A stretch of 64,000 bases of DNA from Rhizobium halophilum (GCF_021648825.1 NZ_JAKJHS010000004.1:208126-272125); one strand, 5' to 3'; positions 20,481 to 30,168 are shown, counted from the stretch's first letter. The notes: generated by a model not told the origin, from the sequence alone. Numbers and translations: made by a program.

Positions 20481-21467
20481 ATGTTGCGCTTCGGAATTCT
20501 GTCGACGGCGAAGATCGGTAAGGATGCTGTCGTTCCGGCAATCCAGGACGCGGAAAACTGCGTGGTAACCGCGGTCGCCAGCCGGGATCTGCCCCGCGCA
20601 CGCGCCATGGCCGATCGTTTCTCCGTGCCGCACGCGTTCGGCTCCTATGAGGAGATGCTTGCCTCCGACGTGATCGATACCGTCTACATTCCGCTGCCGA
20701 CGAGCCAGCACGTGGAATGGTCGATCAAGGCCGCCGATGCCGGCAAGCACGTGCTCTGCGAAAAGCCCATCGCGCTGAAGGCCGAAGAGATCGAGACTGT
20801 GATTGCCGCCCGCGACCGCAACAAGGTGCTGATCGCGGAAGCCTTCATGGTGACCTATGCACCGGTCTGGCTGAAGGTGCGCGAACTGCTGGCCGCGGGC
20901 GCAATCGGCAAATTGCGCCACGTGCAGGGGGCCTTCACCTACTTCAACCGGGATGCCAACAACATGCGCAACATCCCCGAGCTCGGCGGTGGCGCGCTGC
21001 CGGATATCGGCGTTTATCCCACGATCACCACGCGCTTCGTCACAGGGCTTGAGCCAAAGCGTGTTCAGGCGGTGACGGAGCGCGACCCGGACTTCGGCAC
21101 GGACATCTATTCGAGCGTCAAGGCCGACTTCGGCGACTTCGAGATGAGCTTCTACATCGCCACCCAGATGGCCAACCGGCAGGTGATGGTCTTCCACGGC
21201 ACGGAGGGCTTCATCGAGGTCAAGTCGCCGTTCAACGCCGATCGCTGGGGCGCCGAGGAAGTCGAGCTCACCAACCAGAAGCACACAGAATCGCAGATCT
21301 TCCGCTTTCAGGACAGCCGCCAGTACCGCCGCCAGGCCGAAGCCTTCGCTCGTGCCGCCGCCGGTGAAACGGCTGACGTGGTCTCGCTGGAAAACTCGTT
21401 GAAGAACCAGCAGTTCATCGACGCCATCTACCGCGCCAGCGAGCATGACGGGTGGGAGAAGGTCTAG
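20481..21467 (+). CDS. Gfo/Idh/MocA family oxidoreductase
   Basis: A 328-residue NAD(P)-dependent sugar or polyol dehydrogenase. The Rossmann N-domain starts [14 protein letters not shown]; the diagnostic CEKPIAL stands at about 94-100 with its catalytic lysine; the C-domain contains [12 protein letters not shown]. It resembles the D-xylose/trans-dihydrodiol dehydrogenase branch. A GAGAGA ribosome site precedes the ATG. It is a single gene, divergent from the aldo/keto reductase operon, and its last four bases overlap the convergent membrane-protein gene. The exact substrate is unknown. Confidence 0.88.
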   Translation: MLRFGILSTAKIGKDAVVPAIQDAENCVVTAVASRDLPRARAMADRFSVPHAFGSYEEMLASDVIDTVYIPLPTSQHVEWSIKAADAGKHVLCEKPIALKAEEIETVIAARDRNKVLIAEAFMVTYAPVWLKVRELLAAGAIGKLRHVQGAFTYFNRDANNMRNIPELGGGALPDIGVYPTITTRFVTGLEPKRVQAVTERDPDFGTDIYSSVKADFGDFEMSFYIATQMANRQVMVFHGTEGFIEVKSPFNADRWGAEEVELTNQKHTESQIFRFQDSRQYRRQAEAFARAAAGETADVVSLENSLKNQQFIDAIYRASEHDGWEKV

Positions 21468-21835
21468 CGGTCGTCCCGCCAAGACTTCAGTCGCCACCAG
21501 CCGAAAGCTCCAAACAGGCCCGCGCCAAACCAGGAAAGGGCAAGATGAGCCAGCGGCTGGATGTGCGGGGCGTAGGCGGTGAAGGCGGTGAAGATGCCGT
21601 AGCTGAGGCAGAGCGCGACGATGGCGAGCGGCCAGGTCCCGGCGGGAGTGCGTTGCTCTGGCGGCACAGGCAAAGACTTGCCCCAAAGCCAGGCGGCTGC
21701 CATGCCGCCTGCCATCGACACCAGCCGATCCACCGCCGCGCCGGCCTGTGCTGTTGATAACAAGATCTCCAGAATGGCAGCGTCTGCCAGAACCAGCACC
21801 GCCAGAAGCAGCAGGAGACGAGGGCCGTTTGCCAT
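21464..21835 (-). CDS. Small multi-pass membrane protein in the glycosylation cassette
   Basis: A 123-residue integral membrane protein with three or four hydrophobic helices (around 5-27, 38-50, 68-91 and 96-115) and a basic C-terminus. I recognise no family. It is the last gene of an operon with a GT2 glycosyltransferase, a methyltransferase and an SMR-type small transporter, separated from the latter by eight bases. In Arn-type systems the lipid-sugar flippase is made of two small proteins of this size, so it could be the second half of such a pair; this is inference from size and position only. Confidence 0.6.
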   Translation of the reverse strand: MANGPRLLLLLAVLVLADAAILEILLSTAQAGAAVDRLVSMAGGMAAAWLWGKSLPVPPEQRTPAGTWPLAIVALCLSYGIFTAFTAYAPHIQPLAHLALSWFGAGLFGAFGWWRLKSWRDDR

Positions 21836-21843
21836 GGATTTGC

Positions 21844-22206
21844 TCAGCTGTTGATCGCCAGAAGACCTGCGAAGATCAGCGCTGTGCCGACGGCGTAGCG
21901 CAGGGTAAGGGGCTCGCCCAGAAACAGCTGGGCAAGGAGTGGCACGAAGCAAAAAGTCAATCCCATGAAGGAATAGGCCAGCGTCAGCGGCACAGACTTC
22001 AGCACATAGATCCATACGATGGTGCCGAACCCATACACCAGAAGTGCTGCCAAAAGCAGCGGATTGGCCGCGAGGGCGAAAAGCCCGCGCACCGTGAGAT
22101 CACCCGTCGTCGAACTGGTCATCTTGAAAAGCACCTGGCCCATTGCAATGAGCAAAGGGGTGCCAAGGAGTCCGATCCATGTTGCGGGGGAAACTGTAGC
22201 GGGCAT
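21844..22206 (-). CDS. SMR/EamA-like small membrane transporter (candidate lipid-sugar flippase)
   Basis: A 120-residue four-helix membrane protein of the drug/metabolite transporter superfamily. The segment IYVLKSVPLTLAYSFMGL, followed by FVPLLAQLFLGEPL and a last helix GTALIFAGLLAI, is close to ArnE/ArnF-type undecaprenyl-phosphate-sugar flippase subunits. The ATG at 22206 has AGGAGG five bases upstream; a GTG at 22212 is an alternative. It follows the methyltransferase gene by nine bases. In the cassette it would move a polyprenyl-phosphate sugar made by the GT2 enzyme to the periplasmic side. Confidence 0.75.
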   Translation of the reverse strand: MPATVSPATWIGLLGTPLLIAMGQVLFKMTSSTTGDLTVRGLFALAANPLLLAALLVYGFGTIVWIYVLKSVPLTLAYSFMGLTFCFVPLLAQLFLGEPLTLRYAVGTALIFAGLLAINS

Positions 22207-22215
22207 GGCCACCTC

Positions 22216-22914
22216 CTAGTTCGTCCGATCTTCGCAATAGAAGATGTCGCGGCCGATCTCCTTGCACACATGGACCTCCGGTACCGGGTGAACGGCTCGC
22301 AGGAAGGAGTGCGTGTAGGGGAAGAAGTTGAAATGCGGGTTGAAGGTGTAGCGGTATTCCCGTTCGCGCGGAACGACGATGATTAGCCGCGTCTTCGCGA
22401 TGCGCCGCAGCTCTGCGATGGCGGCCTGATACTCCAGCACATGTTCGATCACATGCGTGCAGACGACGGTGTCGAACTCCCCGTCCTTGAACGGAAGGCT
22501 TTCGATCTTGGCAGCGACATATTCAACGCCGGGGATCGCCGCCGCATCCTCCACGACAAAATCCACACCCACGAGGCGTGTGAGGTCCGGGTTCGCCGCT
22601 TGGATATGCCTGAGCAGGGCGCCGGTGCCGCACCCGACGTCGCAGATGCTGGTTCCCGCGACCGCCTCTTTGATATAACGGATGCAGGCCGCGGAATTAT
22701 CTGTTCCGGCGTGGACGCGTGGGTGGTTGCGGTAGAGCGTCTCATACTCGTCCGCCGTCAGAAACGGGGCGCGGGCTCGAAAGCTCGCAAGATCGGATAC
22801 GTGTTCGCCCCAGACCCGCTTGGCCAACCAGAGGAATACGCGGGAATCCCTGAGTATGGGCGGCAGAAGGTCCTCGATCACGAACCGGATGCGGTTGGTG
22901 GTTTCGCGGTTCAT
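22216..22914 (-). CDS. SAM-dependent class I methyltransferase
   Basis: A 232-residue methyltransferase with motif I as ICDVGCGTGALLRHI (about 90-104), a post-I acidic strand LVGVDFVVEDA, and a motif with VVCTHVIEHV and AELRRIAKTRLIIVVPRER. The N-terminal 70 residues are a charged helical extension. It overlaps the GT2 gene by four bases (ATGA), so the two are translationally coupled and probably act on the same product, perhaps methylating a sugar or lipid-linked glycan. The acceptor is not known. Confidence 0.85.
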   Translation of the reverse strand: MNRETTNRIRFVIEDLLPPILRDSRVFLWLAKRVWGEHVSDLASFRARAPFLTADEYETLYRNHPRVHAGTDNSAACIRYIKEAVAGTSICDVGCGTGALLRHIQAANPDLTRLVGVDFVVEDAAAIPGVEYVAAKIESLPFKDGEFDTVVCTHVIEHVLEYQAAIAELRRIAKTRLIIVVPREREYRYTFNPHFNFFPYTHSFLRAVHPVPEVHVCKEIGRDIFYCEDRTN

Positions 22915-23912
22915 GCCGCGTTGATCCTGTCACGCTTCAACGTCGCTTGGTCTGGTGCGACCAAGTGCCATTCCTTCGAAGCAAGGTCCGCCGGCATCGC
23001 CATATAGTGCAGCCGCAGTTGCTCGTTTCGTGCGCGAGATACGGAATCAAGGATCAGCCCGCAGGTCAAGATGAGGAGCGACACCATCATCAGCGCCATG
23101 GAGAGTACCCAGGTCGGCAGGCGGTCGACGAGGCCGGTCTGGAAATATTCTGCCAGAACCGGCAGCATGAATCCGAGGCTGGCGGCCATGATCGCCGCGC
23201 TGATGATGCCGAAGAAGGCGAACGGGCGCGTCTCTTTCATCAGCATTGCGAACATCCAGAGGATCTTCCCGCCGTCACGGAACGTCGAGAGCTTAGAGTG
23301 GGACCCGTCCGGCCGACGGCCGTAATGCAGCTCGATCTCGCTGACCGGCAGTTTAAGCCGCGAGGCGTGCACCGACATCTCCGTCTCGATTTCAAAGCCC
23401 CCGGATACCGCCGGGAAGCTCTTCACGAAGCGTCGGGAGAAGGCGCGGTAGCCGGAGAAAATGTCGCTGAAGTCGCGACCGAAGATCATCCGGTAGAGGC
23501 GGTTGAAGACGCGGTTGCCGAAGGCGTGGCCATGGCGGCCGGCGTCCTCCCGGACGCCGCGACGGGTTCCGACGACCATATCCGCTCGCTCTGTGACCAA
23601 TGTCCGGATGAGATCTTCCGCGTCTGAAGGAGCGTATGTTCCGTCGCCGTCCGCCATTAGATAAATGTCGGCATCGATGTCGGCGAACATCCGGCGTACG
23701 ACGTGGCCTTTTCCTTGCCGGCGTTCTCGCACCACCTGCGCGCCGGCGAGCATGGCCTTGAGGGCAGTGCCGTCGGTAGAGTTGTTGTCGTAGACATAAA
23801 TGCGCGCCGAAGGCAGCGCCTCGCGGAAGCGGTGCACGACCTCGGCGATCGTCGCCGCTTCATTGTAACAGGGCAGGAGGACGGCGATGTCGAAGGAGCC
23901 GGCAGTCGTCAT
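22911..23912 (-). CDS. GT2 polyprenyl-phosphate glycosyltransferase with C-terminal membrane helices
   Basis: A 333-residue inner-membrane glycosyltransferase. The GT-A domain begins AVLLPCYNEAATIAEVV and contains the nucleotide-sugar motif YVYDNNSTDGT and the metal-binding LMADGDGTYAPSDAEDL; SDIFSGYRAFSRRFVKSFP is typical of the DPM/polyprenyl-phosphate group. Two hydrophobic helices follow (about 235-260 and 270-300). It would transfer a sugar from a nucleotide to undecaprenyl phosphate on the cytoplasmic face. The start at 23912 is an ATG; a GTG two codons upstream is possible. It heads the operon GT2, methyltransferase, SMR, small membrane protein. Confidence 0.85.
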   Translation of the reverse strand: MTTAGSFDIAVLLPCYNEAATIAEVVHRFREALPSARIYVYDNNSTDGTALKAMLAGAQVVRERRQGKGHVVRRMFADIDADIYLMADGDGTYAPSDAEDLIRTLVTERADMVVGTRRGVREDAGRHGHAFGNRVFNRLYRMIFGRDFSDIFSGYRAFSRRFVKSFPAVSGGFEIETEMSVHASRLKLPVSEIELHYGRRPDGSHSKLSTFRDGGKILWMFAMLMKETRPFAFFGIISAAIMAASLGFMLPVLAEYFQTGLVDRLPTWVLSMALMMVSLLILTCGLILDSVSRARNEQLRLHYMAMPADLASKEWHLVAPDQATLKRDRINAA

Positions 23913-24030
23913 GTTCACTCGCTACGTTCAGAAGACCGGCACGGGGCGATGCCGCGCTGCTGGCTTTACTATTTCTTGGGAAGGTTAAAGCTAGGTTTCC
24001 GCTTCAAGCGAAGCGAGAGCCGAGAGCTAG

Positions 24031-25881
24031 ATGACACCCGCCGCGGCTGCCTACGAACATCGAGCCCAACCTGTACGAACATCTCGGTCGGATCGTCCCG
24101 GACGATTGGCCTGCATCTACGCGCTGGTCACCATTGCGATCATGCTGGCGATGTTCCTCCCGGCGGCGGAGGATTATGTCGGCGCAGACAATGACGATGT
24201 GATGCGCCTCGTGCAGGTAAGAGATCTTCTTGCCGGGCAAGGCTGGTTCGATCTGAGGCAGTACCGACTCGGACTGGGCGACGGCACGCTGATGCACTGG
24301 TCGCGGCTGGTCGATCTTCCGCTTGCTGTTTTCCTCGGCATCGGTGCAACTTTCCTGCCGCAGGAGCAAGCCGAGTCCATTGTGTTGACGATCTGGCCCC
24401 TGCTGCTCATTCCGCTTTTGCTCTACCCGATCGGACTTTCTGCGATGCGTTTGGCGGGACCTGCCGCGATGCATGTCGCGCTTGGGCTCTCCAGCCTCTT
24501 CGCTTTTACGAACATACGGTTCCATCCGGGATCCATCGATCACCACAACGTCCAGCTGGTTCTGGCGGCATGGATCGCGGCCATGCTCATCGACCCGGAG
24601 CGCCGTGTGACCAGTCACGTCATCGCCGGTATAGCCGCCGCCTTGGCAGTAGCGGTCGGAGCAGAAACAGTGCCGTTTGTCGCGGCCGCCTGTGTCGGTG
24701 TTGCAGCCCGATGGATCTGGCAGGGGCAGGTTGCAGCGCGCGCCGCGCGCGCCTTTGGCCTCGCCTTTGCCCTTATGATCTCTGCGATGTTCTTTCTGAC
24801 GGTTCCGCCAAGCCACTACACCACGGTAACCTGCGACAATCTCTCTCTCGGCTTCTATGCCCTGTCGGCGACGGGCGGCGGCCTGCTGGCGGTTGCGACC
24901 GCCGTTCCTCGGATCCACTCCATTCGCAGCCGGTTGGCAGCCGCTGCCGTCATCGCAACAGCGGTCTTCTTCACCGCTCGCATCATTGCGCCGCAATGTC
25001 TGGGCAGCCCGCTGAGCGACCTCGATCCGATGCTGGTGACGCTGTGGTTGGAGGCGGTGACGGAGGCCCAGTCCTTCTCTGACCTGCTGCGAAGTGAGCC
25101 GCACACCTTAGGTGGCTACTACGCGGTGGGCTTCTTCGCCATCTCCGTCTGCCTTTTCCAGGTGGTGCAAGGCGAAAAACCGGAGGCGCATCTCGTCCTG
25201 CTGTTGCTGCTCGCCGTCAGCTGGATGATCGCACTGCTTCAGGTTCGCGGCTTCTTCTTCGTCAACTTGCTCGCGATCTTGCCGCTGTCGCTCCTGATCG
25301 CCGATCTGCGTTTGGGCTCACAGGCTGATCCGGAAAGCCCCAATGCGGCCTTTGCCTATGTCGTGACGGTGCTGGTGTCGGTGCCGGCTGTCTGGGCCCT
25401 CTCGGGCGCCCTGATCGCGAAGGGGACAGAGGACACGATGGGAATGGAGACCATTACTCAAGACTCTGGGGCACGGCCGGAGCGGGGTGAGTGTTCAGCA
25501 ACTGACAGCTTGCGCGTCCTGGCGGCGCAGGAGACGGGAGTGGTCGCAGGTCCCTCGAACAGCGGCGCCGAAATCCTCCGGTTCACGAAACACAGGGTTC
25601 TTGCGGCTCCCTATCACCGCAACCAAGGCGGCATGCTGACGGAGCTGCATATAGGGTTAGCCCCACCTGACGAGGCCGAGGCTTTCCTCAGTGGCGCCGG
25701 TGTCTCTTTCATTGCCTTCTGCAAAAACGATCCGCAGACACAGTCACTGATCCGGATGAAGCCGGATGGTTTATACGCGGCATTGGCTCGCGGCGAGGTT
25801 CCTCCCTATCTGCAGCCGCTTGGAAGCTCGCAAGATGGGTTCACCTTCTATCGAGTGACAGAGAGTTTGAAAAAGAACTGA
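24031..25881 (+). CDS. Large multi-pass membrane protein, GT-C glycosyltransferase-like
   Basis: A 616-residue protein with about ten membrane helices and a soluble C-terminal domain of some 150 residues. The first periplasmic loop has an acidic GADNDDVMRLVQVRDLLAG (about 51-69) followed by GWFDLRQYRL, and a second loop has PGSIDHHNVQ (about 166-174). This layout is like GT-C enzymes of the STT3/PMT type, where the acidic loop binds metal and substrate. It is divergent from the GT2 operon with about 120 bases between them. A periplasmic transferase using the lipid-linked sugar made by that operon is the best reading; the acceptor is unknown. Confidence 0.65.
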   Translation: MTPAAAAYEHRAQPVRTSRSDRPGRLACIYALVTIAIMLAMFLPAAEDYVGADNDDVMRLVQVRDLLAGQGWFDLRQYRLGLGDGTLMHWSRLVDLPLAVFLGIGATFLPQEQAESIVLTIWPLLLIPLLLYPIGLSAMRLAGPAAMHVALGLSSLFAFTNIRFHPGSIDHHNVQLVLAAWIAAMLIDPERRVTSHVIAGIAAALAVAVGAETVPFVAAACVGVAARWIWQGQVAARAARAFGLAFALMISAMFFLTVPPSHYTTVTCDNLSLGFYALSATGGGLLAVATAVPRIHSIRSRLAAAAVIATAVFFTARIIAPQCLGSPLSDLDPMLVTLWLEAVTEAQSFSDLLRSEPHTLGGYYAVGFFAISVCLFQVVQGEKPEAHLVLLLLLAVSWMIALLQVRGFFFVNLLAILPLSLLIADLRLGSQADPESPNAAFAYVVTVLVSVPAVWALSGALIAKGTEDTMGMETITQDSGARPERGECSATDSLRVLAAQETGVVAGPSNSGAEILRFTKHRVLAAPYHRNQGGMLTELHIGLAPPDEAEAFLSGAGVSFIAFCKNDPQTQSLIRMKPDGLYAALARGEVPPYLQPLGSSQDGFTFYRVTESLKKN

Positions 25882-25972
25882 CGATCTGCGTCGTGCTGCC
25901 GGAAGTCCCTGCTGCTGCCTGAGAGACCTTGCGGTGAGATCATCCTCATCATCTGTGCCGTGAGGAGGTGAA

Positions 25973-25993
25973 ATGGCGGCGAGCTTCCTGTAA
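25973..25993 (+). CDS. Possible six-residue leader peptide before xseA
   Basis: GAGGAGGTG is followed after two bases by ATG and five codons (MAASFL) and a TAA, nine bases before the xseA start. The ribosome site is stronger than that of xseA itself. It may couple or tune translation of xseA, or be a chance site. Confidence 0.3.
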   Translation: MAASFL

Positions 25994-26002
25994 AAGGATG
26001 AC

Positions 26003-27619
26003 ATGAACACCTTGGCCGCCAAGAATACTGCAAGCAATCTCCTCGAGCTATCAGTCTCCGAACTGTCCGGATCGATCAAGCGGACGATGGAGACGGCGTT
26101 CGACCATGTTCGGGTACGCGGCGAAATCTCCGGTTACCGCGGGCAGCATTCCTCGGGGCATGCCTATTTCTGCCTCAAGGACGATCGCGCACGCATTGAT
26201 GCGGTTATCTGGAAAGGCACCTTCCCGCGCATCAAGTTCCGCCCGGAAGAAGGTATGGAGGTGATCGCCACCGGCAAAGTGACGACCTTCCCGGGGTCTT
26301 CGAAGTATCAGATCGTCATCGAGACGCTGGAGCCCGCTGGCGCCGGTGCACTGATGGCACTGCTCGAAGAACGACGGCGGCGGCTGGCGGAGGAGGGCCT
26401 GTTCGATCAGGCGCGCAAACGACCACTGCCCTTCCTGCCGCGCGTGATCGGCGTCGTCACCTCGCCGACCGGGGCGGTCATTCGCGACATCCTGCACCGC
26501 ATTACTGACCGCTTCCCGGTCCATGTCGTCGTCTGGCCGGTGAAGGTCCAGGGCGAAGGCTCCGGCGAGGAGGTGGCGGCTGCGATCCGCGGCTTCAATG
26601 CGCTCGAAGGGGAGGGGATCGCCCGGCCGGATGTCCTGATCGTTGCCCGCGGCGGCGGAAGCCTGGAGGATCTCTGGAGCTTCAACGACGAGATCGTCGT
26701 GCGTGCCGCAGCCGAAAGCCGGATCCCGCTGATTTCCGCGGTGGGGCACGAGACGGACTGGACGCTGATCGACCATGCCGCCGACATGCGCGCGCCGACC
26801 CCCACGGGCGCTGCCGAGATGGCGGTGCCGGTCAGGGCCGAGCTCGAGGCGCAGGTGGTAAGCCTTGCCGCGCGGCTCAGCGGCTGCGCAAGCCGCCAGA
26901 TGGAGCACCGGCGCCAAGCGGTGCGCGCGCTGGTGCGGGCACTTCCCTCGCTCGACCAGTTGCTGGCGCTGCCGCGCCGCCGGTTCGACGAGGCGGCCGC
27001 GGGTCTGGGACGCGGGCTGGAGCGGACGACGGTCGTCAAGCGCCGCAGTCTGGAGCAGGCGACGGCCGGCCTTCGCCTCGACCTCCTGACCAACCGCATC
27101 GCCGAACGCCGTCGTTTCGTCGGCGAACAGATCCTGCGCAAGGAGCGCTGCCTCGAGCGGCACATGCTGAAGGAGCATAATCGCGTGGCGCGGGCGGCGA
27201 CATCCTTGTCGGCGCTGCCAGCGCGGCTGAACTCGCAGCTGCAGCGTGAGCGCCAGCGGGTTTCATCGCTGATCCGTCATGCCGATACGGCGGTCGCACA
27301 CAGCCTGGCGAGAAACAGGGCGGCCGTCGCCTCGCAGGAGCGGATGCTCAACTCGCTGTCCTACAAGAACGTGCTGAAGCGCGGTTATGCCGTGATCCGG
27401 GACGCCACTGATAAGCCGCTTACGCGCGCGGCCGGTATTGCCGCAGGTCAGGCTCTGGCGATCGAGTTTTCCGACGGACGGGTTGAGGCGCAGGCTGGGG
27501 GTGAGGCCTCACAGAGACCAGCCGACTTTTCGGTCTCAGAAGAGCCTCCTGTTCGCAAGCGAACGGCACGGAAGTCCGTACCGCCCGCCGACCCCCCTAA
27601 GCAGGGCAGCTTGTTCTAG
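26003..27619 (+). CDS. xseA: Exodeoxyribonuclease VII large subunit
   Basis: The 538-residue catalytic subunit of exonuclease VII, which degrades single-stranded DNA in both directions and acts with several XseB subunits. The N-terminal OB domain contains [19 protein letters not shown]; the catalytic region has [35 protein letters not shown] and [16 protein letters not shown]; a long coiled-coil part follows (about 280-440). The C-terminal tail is longer than in E. coli (456 residues) and basic, as is common in rhizobia. xseB is not in the window. A weak AAGGA precedes the start. Confidence 0.96.
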   Translation: MNTLAAKNTASNLLELSVSELSGSIKRTMETAFDHVRVRGEISGYRGQHSSGHAYFCLKDDRARIDAVIWKGTFPRIKFRPEEGMEVIATGKVTTFPGSSKYQIVIETLEPAGAGALMALLEERRRRLAEEGLFDQARKRPLPFLPRVIGVVTSPTGAVIRDILHRITDRFPVHVVVWPVKVQGEGSGEEVAAAIRGFNALEGEGIARPDVLIVARGGGSLEDLWSFNDEIVVRAAAESRIPLISAVGHETDWTLIDHAADMRAPTPTGAAEMAVPVRAELEAQVVSLAARLSGCASRQMEHRRQAVRALVRALPSLDQLLALPRRRFDEAAAGLGRGLERTTVVKRRSLEQATAGLRLDLLTNRIAERRRFVGEQILRKERCLERHMLKEHNRVARAATSLSALPARLNSQLQRERQRVSSLIRHADTAVAHSLARNRAAVASQERMLNSLSYKNVLKRGYAVIRDATDKPLTRAAGIAAGQALAIEFSDGRVEAQAGGEASQRPADFSVSEEPPVRKRTARKSVPPADPPKQGSLF

Positions 27620-27686
27620 AGTTGGTTACCCTCGTCGATCTAGCCATCGCTCCGGTCGAGCTTGTATAGGTGCTTCTGTATAGACC

Positions 27687-28940
27687 CTAAGCCCATTCGC
27701 CCTTGCGCATGACAGGCACGCGCGTGCCGTCCGGCTTGATGCCGTCGATGTCGATCCTGTCGGAGCCGATCATCCAGTCGATGTGGATGAGGCTGGAATT
27801 GCCGCCCTGCGCCGCGATCTGCTCCTGGCTGAGCGATGCACCGTCCAGGAAGCACTTGGAGTAGCACTGGCCAAGCGCGATGTGGCAGGAGGCGTTCTCA
27901 TCGAAGAGCGTGTTGTAGAACAGGATGCCGCTTTTGGAGATCGGCGAAGAGTGCGGCACGAGCGCAACTTCGCCGAGACGCCGGGCACCCTCGTCTGTGT
28001 CGAGTACCTTGTTGAGGACGGCTTCGCCCTTGGCGGCCTTGGCCTCAACGATGCGCCCACCCTCGAACCGAACCTGGATCTCGTCGATCAGCGTGCCCTG
28101 GTGCGACAGCGGCTTCGTCGAGGAGACGTGGCCCTCCACCTTCAGCGCGTGTGGCGTGGTGAAGACTTCTTCCGTCGGGATATTGGGGTTGCAGGTGACG
28201 CCGTTCTTGGCCGTCGATGCACCACCGTGCCACTCGTGACCATCGGCGAGACCAACCGTTAGGTCGGTCCCGGGACCGGTAAAGTGGAGCGCCGCGAACC
28301 GCTCGCCGTTGAGCCAGCTCGACCGCTTTCTCAGGTTGGTGTTGTGCTCCGCCCAGGCAGCCACGGGATCGGCGACGTCGACGCGGGAGGCCGCGAAGAT
28401 GGCATCGGCGAGTTTGCGGACTGCCTCCTCCTCCGGCAGATCAGGAAAGACCACCTTGGCCCAGGACGGGTTTGGATAGGAGACGATGTTCCAGTTGATG
28501 TCGAAGTTGGAGATCTTCTCCAGGGCCGGCTTGTAGGCCGTGGAATTCGCCTTGTTGGCGCGCGCCACCTTTGCCGGGTCCTGACCGGCCAGCAGCATCG
28601 GGTTGTCGCCGGCGATTGCCAGGCGAGCAGCGCCATCGGCGTAGGCCTTCGCCATGCCCTCATAGAGCCAGCCGGAGGCGCGGTCGAAGCTCTCGTCCGG
28701 GGCGTGGGCGTAGCGCGCCAGCGTCGCCTCCTCGTCGGCATAGAAGGTGGTAACGAGACCAGCGCCAGCCAGGTAGGCGTGGCGCGTGATGAGCCGTACC
28801 AGCGGCAGGGCCGCAATGGGTGCCGTGATGACGAGGTCCTGGCCCGCCTGCAGCTGAAGGCCGACCTTGACCGCCACCTCTGCCAGCTTCTCTAGCTTGA
28901 TCGGGTCGACGGCGCTTTTGATCTCGGTCTGGATGTTCAT
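27687..28940 (-). CDS. M29 family aminopeptidase (AmpS/PepS type)
   Basis: A 417-residue metal-dependent aminopeptidase of the cytoplasm, which removes N-terminal residues from peptides. The family's C-terminal motif is intact in NSSLIHIDWMIGSDRIDIDGI (about 380-400), and the metal-binding region includes the NIPTEEVFTTPH segment with its conserved Glu and His, plus the ILFYNTLFDENASCHIALG stretch. The length is as expected. The start at 28940 is the first ATG with the family-type N-terminus (KLEKLAEVAVKVGLQLQ). It is transcribed alone, with 64 bases to the upstream ybaK-like gene. Confidence 0.92.
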   Translation of the reverse strand: MNIQTEIKSAVDPIKLEKLAEVAVKVGLQLQAGQDLVITAPIAALPLVRLITRHAYLAGAGLVTTFYADEEATLARYAHAPDESFDRASGWLYEGMAKAYADGAARLAIAGDNPMLLAGQDPAKVARANKANSTAYKPALEKISNFDINWNIVSYPNPSWAKVVFPDLPEEEAVRKLADAIFAASRVDVADPVAAWAEHNTNLRKRSSWLNGERFAALHFTGPGTDLTVGLADGHEWHGGASTAKNGVTCNPNIPTEEVFTTPHALKVEGHVSSTKPLSHQGTLIDEIQVRFEGGRIVEAKAAKGEAVLNKVLDTDEGARRLGEVALVPHSSPISKSGILFYNTLFDENASCHIALGQCYSKCFLDGASLSQEQIAAQGGNSSLIHIDWMIGSDRIDIDGIKPDGTRVPVMRKGEWA

Positions 28941-29003
28941 CGTGTCACTGTCCTGTTTGCTGAATGTGCAAAGGAGATAAGGCGTCACCTGAAGGGTTTG
29001 AAG

Positions 29004-29480
29004 TCAGTCTGCCACAAGAGATGCCGTAACAGCATTTAGCGTTGCCTGCGCATCCCGCGGCGACAGCCTGACCTGCAGGCCGCGCTGGCCGCCGTTGATG
29101 TAGACATGCGTCTCGCCGAGCACAGTTTCCTCGATGGCTGTCGGCACCGTCTTGCGCTGGCCGAACGGGCTGATGCCGCCGACATGGTAGCCGGTAATGC
29201 GCTCTGCGTCCGCCGGCTTCATCATCTGAGCAGATTTTCCCGAAAAGGCCGCGGCCAGCTTCTTCATGCTGACCTCCCGGTCGGACGGCACGACCACGCA
29301 GACGGGCTTGCCGTCCACTTCTGCCATCAATGTCTTGAGAACGCGGTGCGGCGCTTCGCCAATCGCCTCCGCGGCCTGAATGCCGATCCGGTCGGCGGAC
29401 GGGTCATAGTCGTAGGTCACGGTCGTGAAGGCGATCCTTACCTTCGTCAGTATTTGTGTCGCCCGCGTCGTCTTGCTCAT
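29004..29480 (-). CDS. ybaK: Cys-tRNA(Pro) deacylase, YbaK family
   Basis: A 158-residue trans-editing enzyme that hydrolyses cysteine wrongly attached to tRNA-Pro. The family pattern is visible: VLKTLMAEVDGKPVCVVVPSD with the conserved Lys (about 53), then KKLAAAF and TGYHVGGISPFG, the GGxxPxG loop that binds the substrate, and a C-terminal INGGQRGLQVRLSP. It starts seven bases after the stop of the ArsC-like gene, so both are in one operon. Confidence 0.93.
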   Translation of the reverse strand: MSKTTRATQILTKVRIAFTTVTYDYDPSADRIGIQAAEAIGEAPHRVLKTLMAEVDGKPVCVVVPSDREVSMKKLAAAFSGKSAQMMKPADAERITGYHVGGISPFGQRKTVPTAIEETVLGETHVYINGGQRGLQVRLSPRDAQATLNAVTASLVAD

Positions 29481-29487
29481 TGCGCGC

Positions 29488-29835
29488 TCACGCAAAATGC
29501 GATGCGTAGAGCTCTGGCTTGAAGCCAAGAAGGATCTTGCCCTCGGCCTCCAGCACCGGGCGCTTGATCATCGAAGGCTGATCCAGCATCAACGTAATTG
29601 CCTTCTCGCGATTGAGATCTGCCTTCAGGCCGTCGTCCAGTTTGCGGAAGGTCGTGCCGGCGCGGTTGATCACGGTTTCCCATCCCGCTGCATCGCACCA
29701 ACGCTCCAATTGGGTGCGATCGACACCCACGGCCTTGTAGTCGTGAAAGCTGTAACCGATGCCGCGCTCGTCGAGCCAGTTCCTCGCCTTCTTCATCGTG
29801 TCGCAGTTCTTGATGCCGTAGATCGTCGTGGCCAT
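29488..29835 (-). CDS. ArsC/Spx family reductase (YffB-like)
   Basis: A 115-residue thioredoxin-fold protein. It begins TIYGIKNCDTMKKARNWLDE, with one redox cysteine (Cys11) rather than the CxxC of Spx, and has SMIKRPVLEAEGKILLGF, the Arg-Pro loop of ArsC-like proteins. It fits the YffB group, thought to be glutathione-dependent thiol reductases with no proven arsenate activity. It is co-transcribed with ybaK. Confidence 0.9.
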   Translation of the reverse strand: MATTIYGIKNCDTMKKARNWLDERGIGYSFHDYKAVGVDRTQLERWCDAAGWETVINRAGTTFRKLDDGLKADLNREKAITLMLDQPSMIKRPVLEAEGKILLGFKPELYASHFA

Positions 29836-30003
29836 GCGATGTCCTCCGCAATAGGCCGAACCGATACCAAGGCTGACGCCGGGTCCGCAAGCATTGACAT
29901 GGATCAGATTGGGTCATGCGCTTTTGGCATGGCTTGGCTGCGTCCTTGGCCGTTGTGAGGATCCAGGTGCGGGCCCACATTGGGCTTAACCAAGGAGCAC
30001 ATC

Positions 30004-30168
30004 ATGTCGATCCCCCGTACGCGTCTTTCCACTGGCTTCATCGGTCGCGCCTTCGCAGTGTTCGGTGCTGCGGTAAACGCGTCTAGCGCCGTTGAAAACG
30101 GCCGCAGGCCTGCGAGGCGTGATCTTGCCACCCTCGGCATCGATCCGAAGGCGTTCGACCAGATCTGA
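30004..30168 (+). CDS. Small DUF1127-like basic protein
   Basis: A 54-residue protein. The last 25 residues (NGRRPARRDLATLGIDPKAFDQI) recall the C-terminal half of DUF1127 proteins, small arginine-rich proteins of alphaproteobacteria involved in RNA turnover and phosphate or carbon metabolism, but the aromatic Y-x-x-W part is missing, so this is a divergent member at best. AAGGAG precedes the ATG by six bases, which decides against an in-frame ATG upstream at 29980. It is a free-standing gene in front of the chemoreceptor. Confidence 0.6.
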   Translation: MSIPRTRLSTGFIGRAFAVFGAAVNASSAVENGRRPARRDLATLGIDPKAFDQI

